A stretch of 64,000 bases of DNA, taken from Sphingomonas sp. S-NIH.Pt15_0812. Its GTDB lineage: Bacteria; Pseudomonadota; Alphaproteobacteria; Sphingomonadales; Sphingomonadaceae. Numbering within the stretch: position 1 is the first letter of the stretch; every line of letters starts with the position of its first letter. Both the position numbers and the translations under genes were made by a program. Below are positions 20,117-26,119 of the stretch, piece after piece. The stretch lies in the NCBI RefSeq assembly GCF_003951315.1, contig NZ_QLJH01000010.1, positions 68,253-132,252 on the forward strand, read 5' to 3'. The notes below the pieces were generated by a model. The model was not told the origin of the DNA. It made no database searches and saw only the letters and a program-made list of their open reading frames with translations.

Positions 20117-20328
20117 GCCGGCAGGTCTCCTGGCTCGCGGGTCGTCGCTTGCGGCACGCCTTCCCGGCGGGGACGTCGCCGTCCGCCGCCAGTGGCCGCC
20201 CTCGCCCGAATGGGACCAGGGCCTGTGCCGCTCGCTCGCCGCTTACAGTTGCAGGGACAGCCGCGGCTTGGAGGCGTCGCCGCCTCGCACCGCATTCCCA
20301 TTCAAGCCCCTTGGCGGGGCACCGACGC
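20117..20328 (-). ncRNA. Cobalamin riboswitch upstream of cobW
   Basis: On the minus strand this leader has a clear B12 box, GAGCCAGGAGACCTGCCGG (complement of 20119-20137), preceded by GGTGCCCCGCCAAGGGGCTTG, the GGGAATGCGGTG motif and the CTGCAACTGTAAGCGG core. This order matches the cobalamin riboswitch class. About 190 nt separate the aptamer from the cobW ATG and should hold the expression platform, which I did not resolve. It should repress the cobW-cobJ run when adenosylcobalamin is abundant. Confidence 0.93.
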
Positions 20329-20330
20329 GA

Positions 20331-20582
20331 TCGATGGAACCGGATACCGGCCCCGCTGCCGCCTCTAGCCGAGGGACCGGCCGGTGCCAACTGGGGGGAC
20401 CCACGAATGCGGCACGCGATCTATCCGGCCATGTCGCTGGAAGGGCGGGGCTTTGCGGAAGAGGCGCGAATCCGTCCCGGAGCAAGACCGAATTAGCGGT
20501 GGACTTTACGCCTTGTTAAGATCATCGCTGCGGATCGACGCGGTGCTGGGGAGCGTGCGCGGGCGACTGGGGACTATTGGAC
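20331..20582. other. Intergenic stretch with no gene seen
   Basis: This stretch separates the cobW riboswitch (minus strand) from the PEPxxWA-CTERM gene (plus strand) and must hold the promoters for both. A short GTGCC/GGCAC pair and several GC-rich segments could fold, but no known RNA class was recognised and no coding frame is convincing. Confidence 0.4.
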
Positions 20583-21035
20583 GTGCGCGCGGTGAAGACG
20601 GTGATCATGGCATGGCTGGCGATGCTGGGGCTGTGCATCGCCATGGCCTGCCCGGCGGCGACACTGTCCACCACGCCGCCGCGATCCGGCCATTCGCATG
20701 TCTTCACCGCCGATGCCCCGCCGGTCGAGTCGCGGGATGGCGGCGACGCGATCCGTATCGTCGTCGACGGCCATGTCGCGGTGGACGGCGTCACCGAGCG
20801 CGACGCCTTCGCCTATGCGCTGATGCATGACGATCTGGCCGCCGCCAATGCGACCCGCCCGCCACGCAAGACCGGCATCGCCGCCGCGATCGCCGCCGTG
20901 CCCGAACCGGCCGGCTGGGCGCTGATGATCCTGGGCTTCGGCCTGCTGGGGCTGGTGCTCCGCCGCCAGGTCCGCCGATCGAATGCGCGGTTCGACCGGG
21001 CGATCAAGCAGGCGTACGCCGATATCGAGCCGTGA
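20583..21035 (+). CDS. PEPxxWA-CTERM sorting-signal protein
   Basis: This 150-residue secreted protein has an N-terminal signal peptide (AWLAMLGLCIAMACPAA) and a C-terminal VPEPAGWALMILGFGLLGLVLRRQ segment: the PEPxxWA motif, a hydrophobic helix and basic residues, as in sphingomonad exosortase substrates. Unusually, about 18 polar residues (RSNARFDRAIKQAYADIEP region) follow the basic cluster, where most such proteins stop. The middle (about 30-110) has no domain I recognise. The start is uncertain: GTG at 20583 is favoured by a GGGGA about 9 nt upstream, while TTG 20577 and ATG 20607 are alternatives. Confidence 0.75.
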   Translation: MRAVKTVIMAWLAMLGLCIAMACPAATLSTTPPRSGHSHVFTADAPPVESRDGGDAIRIVVDGHVAVDGVTERDAFAYALMHDDLAAANATRPPRKTGIAAAIAAVPEPAGWALMILGFGLLGLVLRRQVRRSNARFDRAIKQAYADIEP

Positions 21036-21072
21036 GTCGGGCTGATAGTCGTTTGGACGGTGGAGGGGTCTT

Positions 21073-21258
21073 GTGGAGACTAAGAAGAAAACAGGCTTTG
21101 TCGAAGACCTTCGGTCCAATGGCTGGCGATACGCCGTTCCCGTGCTCGGTCTTTCGCTTTTCTACGGGATGCGCGCGATCGGGATAGGATATTGGATCGC
21201 AGTGTCGCTTCCACTGATGGCCATCTTCTTGATAGGCGTTTTTGTGTCAAGGCGCTGA
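21073..21258 (+). CDS. Small putative membrane protein (61 aa)
   Basis: This short frame starts at GTG with GGAGGGG about 9 nt upstream and encodes a basic N-terminus (METKKKTG) followed by two hydrophobic stretches (YAVPVLGLSLFYGMRAIGIGY and AVSLPLMAIFLIGVF) and a closing SRR. It follows the PEPxxWA gene by 37 bp on the same strand. Base composition is less GC-rich than its neighbours. I do not recognise a family. The good ribosome-binding site and two plausible helices support a real gene, but it is small. Confidence 0.5.
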   Translation: METKKKTGFVEDLRSNGWRYAVPVLGLSLFYGMRAIGIGYWIAVSLPLMAIFLIGVFVSRR

Positions 21259-21282
21259 CATTGGCCTGGAACACACAAATCC

Positions 21283-21540
21283 TCACCCCGCCCGGCGCTC
21301 CACCTCGACGATCTCGAAGACATGGTTCGTCCACCCGCGCTGACGGGCGGCGTCGGCCAGGGCCGCGCGCTTGCCCTTCGCTTCCGCCAGCGACTTGGTA
21401 TGGCCCCAGAACACCTCGGTCCTGCCGTTCGCCAGCGTCGCCACGATCCGCCAATAATGGGTGAAGGCGGTGGCGGTGGGGCCGATCGTCTTCACATAGC
21501 CGTCGGGCAAGGTCGCGGTCAGGTAATAGCGTTTCGCCAC
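21283..21540 (-). CDS. Hypothetical protein (85 aa)
   Basis: This small soluble protein starts at GTG and begins AKRYYLTATLPDGYVKTIGP, then has a mixed alpha/beta look with aromatic residues (FTHYWRIVATLANG) and a basic, alanine-rich helix (LAEAKGKRAALADAARQRGW). I do not recognise a characterised family. It ends convergently with the small membrane-protein gene and lies just downstream of the SDR gene on the same strand, 22 bp away, so it may be co-transcribed. Confidence 0.6.
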   Translation of the reverse strand: MAKRYYLTATLPDGYVKTIGPTATAFTHYWRIVATLANGRTEVFWGHTKSLAEAKGKRAALADAARQRGWTNHVFEIVEVERRAG

Positions 21541-21562
21541 GCCCCGTCTCCCGGCCGCCTTA

Positions 21563-22315
21563 TCAATCCTTTCGCGCGACCTGGAAGCCGGCGAAGCTCT
21601 GGCTGACCGGCATCAGCTCCAGCCGGTTGATGTTGAGATGCGGCGGCAGCGTCGCCACCCACAGCATCGTCGCGGCGATATCCGTCGCCGTCATCGGCTC
21701 CGCGCCGCGATAGAGCGCGTCGGACGCGGCCTGGTCGCCGCCGGTGCGGACCGTGGTGAACTCGGTCTCGACCATGCCCGGCTCGATCGAGGTCACGCGC
21801 ACGCCGGTGCCGTGCAGGTCGGAGCGCAGGCCCAGCGAGAATTGCTCCACGAACGCCTTGGTGCCGCCATAGACGTTGCCGCCCGGATAGGGATAGGTCG
21901 CCGCCACCGACGACAGGTTGATGACCGCGCCCCGCCGCTCGACCAGGCCGGGTAGCAATTTGTGGGTCAGCGTGACCAGCGCGGTGACGTTGGTGGCGAT
22001 CATCGTATGCCAGGCGGCGAGGTCCGCCTTGTGCGCGGGCTGCGTGCCGAGCGCCAGGCCGGCATTGTTGATCAGCAGGTCGATCGCGCGGTCCTCCGGC
22101 GACAATTGGCCGAGCGCCGCGTCCATCGCCGTCTGGTCGGCGATGTCGAAGCAGAGCGTGTGGACCTTGTCCGCCCCCAATTCCCCGGCCAGCGCCGCCA
22201 GCCGTTCGGCGCGTCGCCCGGTCGCGATCACGCGCCAGCCATCGGCCACGAACGCGCGCGCCGCCGCCGCGCCGATCCCCGCCGTCGCGCCGGTGATGAA
22301 TGCCGTCCGTGCCAT
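21563..22315 (-). CDS. SDR family NAD(P)-dependent oxidoreductase (YdfG-like)
   Basis: This 250-residue classical short-chain dehydrogenase has the Rossmann TGATAGIG motif at residues 9-16, NNAG, an [15 protein letters not shown] active-site serine region and the YGGTK catalytic Tyr-Lys pair. The order and length resemble YdfG, which oxidises 3-hydroxy acids such as L-allo-threonine and serine. The substrate cannot be read from the sequence. It diverges from the COG2509-type flavoprotein gene with a 113-bp gap. Confidence 0.88.
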   Translation of the reverse strand: MARTAFITGATAGIGAAAARAFVADGWRVIATGRRAERLAALAGELGADKVHTLCFDIADQTAMDAALGQLSPEDRAIDLLINNAGLALGTQPAHKADLAAWHTMIATNVTALVTLTHKLLPGLVERRGAVINLSSVAATYPYPGGNVYGGTKAFVEQFSLGLRSDLHGTGVRVTSIEPGMVETEFTTVRTGGDQAASDALYRGAEPMTATDIAATMLWVATLPPHLNINRLELMPVSQSFAGFQVARKD

Positions 22316-22428
22316 GTCGCGTCTCCTGCCGTATCGCGGGGGGTAAAGACCAACGGGCCGGAGAGTTCAACCATGGGGACGCGTGCTCCCGGTTTCCGCT
22401 GGCCCCGCAGCACGCTAAGGAAGCGGGC

Positions 22429-24084
22429 ATGTTGCGCATCACCGAACTCAAGCTGCCGCTCAACCATGCCGAGGAGGCGCTGCCCGCCGCGATCCGCAAC
22501 CGGCTGCGGATCACGCCGCGCGACCTCGTGCGCTACACGGTCGCGCGCCGCGCGCACGACGCGCGCGACAAGATGGACATCCAGCTGGTCTATTCGATCG
22601 ACGTGACGGTGAAGAACGAGGCGGCGGTGCTGGCCCGCTTCCGCCGCGACCGGCACGTCAACCCGACGCCCGACACCGGCTATCGCTTCGTCGCGCGGGC
22701 CCCCGCGGACTATCGCGGGCCGCGCCCGATCGTGGTCGGGGCGGGGCCGTGCGGGCTGTTCGCGGGGCTGATCCTGGCGCAGATGGGCTTCCGCCCGATC
22801 ATCGTCGAGCGCGGCAAGGTGGTGCGCGAGCGGACCAAGGACACCTGGGGTCTGTGGCGGCGGAGCGAGCTGAACCCCGAATCGAACGTCCAGTTCGGCG
22901 AGGGCGGCGCCGGCACCTTTTCCGACGGCAAATTGTGGAGCCAGATCAAGGACCCGCGCCATCTCGGCCGCAAGGTGCTGACCGAATTCGTCAAGGCCGG
23001 CGCGCCCGAGGAGATCCTGACCGAGGCGCATCCGCATATCGGCACCTTCCGCCTGGTGACGATGGTCGAATCGATGCGCGCGACGGTCGAGGCGCTGGGC
23101 GGCGAGTATCGCTTCGAGCACCGGGTCGACGATCTGGAGATCGATACGGCGGCGGACGGCACGCGGACCCTGCGGGCCTTGGTGTTCCAGACCGGCGAGC
23201 GGCTGGCGGTGGAGGGGCCGGTGGTGCTGGCGCTGGGCCATAGCGCGCGCGACACCGCGCATATGCTGCACGATCGCGGCGTCGCGCTGGAGGCCAAGCC
23301 CTTTTCGATGGGGGTCCGGATCGAGCATCCGCAAAGCTGGATCGACGAGGCGCGCTTCGGCCCTTGCGCCGGCCATCCCGATCTGGGCGCGGCGGCCTAT
23401 ACGCTGTCGCACCACTGCAGGAACGAGCGCACCGTCTACAGCTTCTGCATGTGTCCGGGCGGCACGGTGGTGGCGGCGACGTCCGAGCCGGGGCGCGTCG
23501 CGACCAACGGCATGAGCCAATATTCGCGCAACGAGCGCAACGCCAATTCGGGCATCGTCGTCGGCATCGATCCGGCGCGCGACTATCCGGGCGGGCCGCT
23601 GGCCGGCATCGCGCTGCAACGCCATTGGGAGGAGAAGGCGTTCGCGGCGGGCGGTGGCGGCTATGTCGCGCCGGCGCAGCGGCTGGGCGATTTCCTGGCG
23701 GGGCGGCCGTCGACCAAGCTGGGCAGCGTCATCCCCTCCTATCGGCCGGGGGTGAAGATGACCGACCTGTCCAAATGCCTGCCCGATTTCGTCATCGCCG
23801 CGATGCGCGAGGCGCTGGTCGCGTTCGGCCGGCAGATCCCCGGCTACGACCATCCCGACGCGGTGCTGACCGGGATCGAGACGCGCACCTCCTCGCCGAT
23901 CCGGGTCACGCGGGGCGCGGACTTCCAGAGCATCAACACCACCGGCCTCTATCCGGCGGGCGAAGGGGCCGGCTATGCGGGCGGCATCCTGTCGGCGGCG
24001 GTGGACGGGATCAAGGTCGCCGAGGCGGTGGGACGTGCCCTGGCCGGCATCGCCGTGCCGCAGGCGGAGGATCTGGCGGCCTGA
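22429..24084 (+). CDS. FAD-dependent dehydrogenase of the COG2509 type
   Basis: This 551-residue protein matches a widespread but poorly characterised bacterial family of FAD-dependent dehydrogenases. It has an N-terminal ~95-residue domain (LRITELKLPLNHAEEAL start), then the dinucleotide-binding GAGPCGLFAGL, an FGEGGAGTFSDGKLWSQIK segment, and a C-terminal GLYPAGEGAGYAGGI motif for FAD. Cysteines occur in YSFCMCPGG, as in the family. The start at 22429 matches the usual N-terminus. The substrate is unknown. Confidence 0.87.
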   Translation: MLRITELKLPLNHAEEALPAAIRNRLRITPRDLVRYTVARRAHDARDKMDIQLVYSIDVTVKNEAAVLARFRRDRHVNPTPDTGYRFVARAPADYRGPRPIVVGAGPCGLFAGLILAQMGFRPIIVERGKVVRERTKDTWGLWRRSELNPESNVQFGEGGAGTFSDGKLWSQIKDPRHLGRKVLTEFVKAGAPEEILTEAHPHIGTFRLVTMVESMRATVEALGGEYRFEHRVDDLEIDTAADGTRTLRALVFQTGERLAVEGPVVLALGHSARDTAHMLHDRGVALEAKPFSMGVRIEHPQSWIDEARFGPCAGHPDLGAAAYTLSHHCRNERTVYSFCMCPGGTVVAATSEPGRVATNGMSQYSRNERNANSGIVVGIDPARDYPGGPLAGIALQRHWEEKAFAAGGGGYVAPAQRLGDFLAGRPSTKLGSVIPSYRPGVKMTDLSKCLPDFVIAAMREALVAFGRQIPGYDHPDAVLTGIETRTSSPIRVTRGADFQSINTTGLYPAGEGAGYAGGILSAAVDGIKVAEAVGRALAGIAVPQAEDLAA

Positions 24085-24085
24085 C

Positions 24086-24553
24086 CTATTCCAGCGCGCG
24101 TTCGACCAGGGCCGAGGCTTCCGCGGTCAGGCGCACGAAGTAGCGGCGGCCATCCTTGGGATCGGGAATCCGCTCGACCAGCCCGCGTTCCGCCAGCGTC
24201 GCGACCCAGCGCAGGCCGGTCGTGGTCGCCGCGCCGGACGACAGGCAGGCGTTGCTGACCGTGACCGGCTTGTCCTCGTGCAGGGCGATGTACAGGTCGA
24301 GCAGCATGTCCCAGGCCGGTTCGCCGAACAGATCGGCGCGGTCGCCGAACACCTGTTGCCGGCGGCGGCGAGCGGCGAAGGCCCGGCGCGCCCGGATCAG
24401 GCTCGGCGGTGGGCCAGGCGGCGCGGCGTCGACAACCGCCGGTTCCGTCTCCGCCGCCGGCATGGCCGCGTCGATGTCGGCCGCCGGTGCCGCGGCGTCT
24501 CCGGCCATCGGGTCGTGACGCGCCGCGGGACTGTCGATGATGGCTGAGGACAT
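24086..24553 (-). CDS. MarR-like winged-helix DNA-binding protein
   Basis: This 155-residue protein has an Ala/Pro-rich, probably disordered N-terminal ~55 residues, a basic stretch (RARRAFAARRRRQQVFG), and a C-terminal winged helix (DMLLDLYIALHEDKPVTVS, then SSGAATTTGLRWVATLAERG and IPDPKDGRRYFVRLT as the wing). It looks like the MarR-type regulators repeated in sphingomonad genomes. It is the last of four same-strand genes with short gaps (24086-25964). The ligand and targets are unknown. Confidence 0.78.
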   Translation of the reverse strand: MSSAIIDSPAARHDPMAGDAAAPAADIDAAMPAAETEPAVVDAAPPGPPPSLIRARRAFAARRRRQQVFGDRADLFGEPAWDMLLDLYIALHEDKPVTVSNACLSSGAATTTGLRWVATLAERGLVERIPDPKDGRRYFVRLTAEASALVERALE

Positions 24554-24618
24554 CGCGTTACATCTTCTCGAACGCCCGGCGACGGGGCCGGGAAGGGGTA
24601 TGAGGGGGGCGGCCGGGA

Positions 24619-25032
24619 TCAGTCGCGAATGTGGCGGCGGACGTCGAACGCCACCCCCAGCATCAGGCTGAGCAGCACCGGGATCGCCCAGAAACTCTCG
24701 ATCGCGCGGTACATGCGCGGCAGGAACGCCGGGGCGATCGCCACCGCCAGATGACTGGCCACCGCCGCCAGGTGGAAGCCGGTCATCCAGATCGGCCACC
24801 AGCGCCGGCTGTCGAGCATCAGCGCGTACAGGCCGGCGAGCAGCAGCAGGTCGACACCCAGCCGGGCGATTTCCACCTGTTGCCAGCCATGGTCGATCCG
24901 GCTGGCGACGATCGTCAGCACGCTCGCCCCCAGGATCAGGAAGGCGGCTCGTCGCCCGTCGCGCCCGCCATAGAACAGGGCGATGCCGGTGCTGGCCAGG
25001 GCCAGCAGCCAGAACAGCAGGGCGACGAGCAT
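24619..25032 (-). CDS. Putative membrane protein (137 aa, about five helices)
   Basis: This protein is almost entirely hydrophobic helices: residues about 1-20, 29-46, 55-74, 81-101 and 110-130, with short charged connectors and a basic tail (DVRRHIRD). No family is recognised with confidence. It lies 65 bp before the winged-helix gene and 33 bp after the 119-residue gene on the same strand, so it is probably part of a four-gene operon. Confidence 0.65.
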   Translation of the reverse strand: MLVALLFWLLALASTGIALFYGGRDGRRAAFLILGASVLTIVASRIDHGWQQVEIARLGVDLLLLAGLYALMLDSRRWWPIWMTGFHLAAVASHLAVAIAPAFLPRMYRAIESFWAIPVLLSLMLGVAFDVRRHIRD

Positions 25033-25065
25033 CCGTCGGCGATCAGTCGATCAGGCGGCCGTGGA

Positions 25066-25425
25066 TCAGGCGGGCATCGGGCGATCGGCGCGGGGCGCCG
25101 GCTGACCGGCGTCGAGCGCCATCTGCTCCCAGCCCTCGGGGCAGCCGAAGTTCATCGGCGCGATGTTGCTGCCCTGCTTGATCGCGTTCAGGTGACGGAT
25201 CGCGGAGACGACCTGGCTGCGTCCCGCGACCACCGAGGCGATGCCGGTCGACAGCGAGTGCAGCACCTTCTGGCTGCGCGCGGCGGGCAGGTCCGACCCT
25301 TGCGTCGCCTCGATGAACGACATGCACATGCGCATCGAATCGAGCAGCGCGCCATCCAGGGCGGCGATGGTCTTCTGGGTGTCGGCGGCGACGACGGCGC
25401 CGGCATTGGGCTGGAAGGTCGGCAT
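25066..25425 (-). CDS. Hypothetical helical protein (119 aa)
   Basis: This protein starts MPTFQPNAGAVVAADTQKTI and appears mostly alpha-helical through residue ~90 (DGALLDSMRMCMSFIEA; SQKVLHSLSTGIASVVAGRSQV), then has MNFGCPEGWEQMALDAG and a Pro/Arg-rich tail. There is no signal peptide or transmembrane helix, and I do not recognise a family. It is encoded 44 bp downstream of the LuxR-type HTH gene. The start was chosen at the first ATG giving this compact protein; the frame upstream is antisense noise. Confidence 0.6.
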   Translation of the reverse strand: MPTFQPNAGAVVAADTQKTIAALDGALLDSMRMCMSFIEATQGSDLPAARSQKVLHSLSTGIASVVAGRSQVVSAIRHLNAIKQGSNIAPMNFGCPEGWEQMALDAGQPAPRADRPMPA

Positions 25426-25469
25426 GATGATTCCCCCAAGGCGGCCCAGGCGGCCGCCGCGTGCAAGTG

Positions 25470-25964
25470 TCAGCGGAAGGTCTGGAGCAGTCCCGCCATC
25501 GCCAGGGCCAGCGCGATCACCACGGCGACGCCGAGGCCGGCCACCTGCAGGGCCTTGATCGTCTTCTGGTCCCAGCTGAGGTCGTTCAGGCTCCCACCGA
25601 CCGGGGGCAGGAAGCGCGGGCTGGCCGCCGATCCGCCATCGGTCGACCCCGTCTGTGCCGGGGCTTCCGTGGGGCTGCCAAGCGCCGGCAATGGGGGTTC
25701 CGATTTCTGGGATGGCGGATTTCCGCCATTTTCCCACGCGACGAACAGCCGGGCGGCCTCGCGCCGGTTGGATACGCCCAGCCGCGCCATCGCCTGTTTC
25801 AGATAGGTGTCGACCGTCTGCCAGCTCAGCCCGGTCTCCTGCGCAATCTCCTTGCTCGACATGCCACGCGCCACCAGCCGCAGGCAAACCGCCATGCTGG
25901 CGGTGATATCGCTGAACCGTTGCTCCACCCGTCTTCCGCTTCCCGGCTCATCCATCCGGTTCAT
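25470..25964 (-). CDS. LuxR-type HTH protein with C-terminal membrane tail
   Basis: This 164-residue protein has a GerE/LuxR-type helix-turn-helix near the N-terminus (about residues 18-75: RLVARGMSSKEIAQETGLS, then TVDTYLKQAMARLGVSNRRE), a Pro/Gly-rich linker and one predicted C-terminal transmembrane helix (VAGLGVAVVIALALAMAGLL). It has no receiver or ligand-binding domain. The layout implies a DNA-binding domain tethered to the inner membrane by its C-terminus. It heads the four-gene unit ending at 24086. Alternative starts at residues 1 and 4 differ little. Confidence 0.78.
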   Translation of the reverse strand: MNRMDEPGSGRRVEQRFSDITASMAVCLRLVARGMSSKEIAQETGLSWQTVDTYLKQAMARLGVSNRREAARLFVAWENGGNPPSQKSEPPLPALGSPTEAPAQTGSTDGGSAASPRFLPPVGGSLNDLSWDQKTIKALQVAGLGVAVVIALALAMAGLLQTFR

Positions 25965-26066
25965 CGCCCGGACCTTCGGCCCTGATACAGGCGCTTGGCC
26001 GCCAGGGGTAGGGCCGGCGCGCATCCGCCGCAATCGATCGCAGCGGGGCGGCGGCACATAAGGAAA

Positions 26067-26094
26067 GGGGGCGGACGGTTGCCCGTCCACCCCC
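26067..26094 (-). terminator. Likely terminator after the TonB-dependent receptor gene
   Basis: A hairpin with arms of about 12 bp and one mismatch (GGGGGxGGACGG against CCGTCCxCCCCC, 4-nt loop) lies 26 bp past the receptor stop. On the minus strand it is followed by TTTCCTT, a weak U-rich tract, which fits factor-independent termination. Confidence 0.6.
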
Positions 26095-26119
26095 CTGTGA
26101 GGCGATCGGAGACCGATGC

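Noticed and set aside
15660..20519. Very long plus-strand open frame of about 1600 codons
   Set aside because: It is antisense to cobN and cobW, has no recognisable motif and runs through the riboswitch; GC-rich antisense frames are often open for long distances.
20331..20582. Possible c-di-GMP riboswitch before the PEPxxWA gene
   Set aside because: A CGCAAAGCC-like string exists only on the opposite strand, and the other conserved parts of the class are missing.
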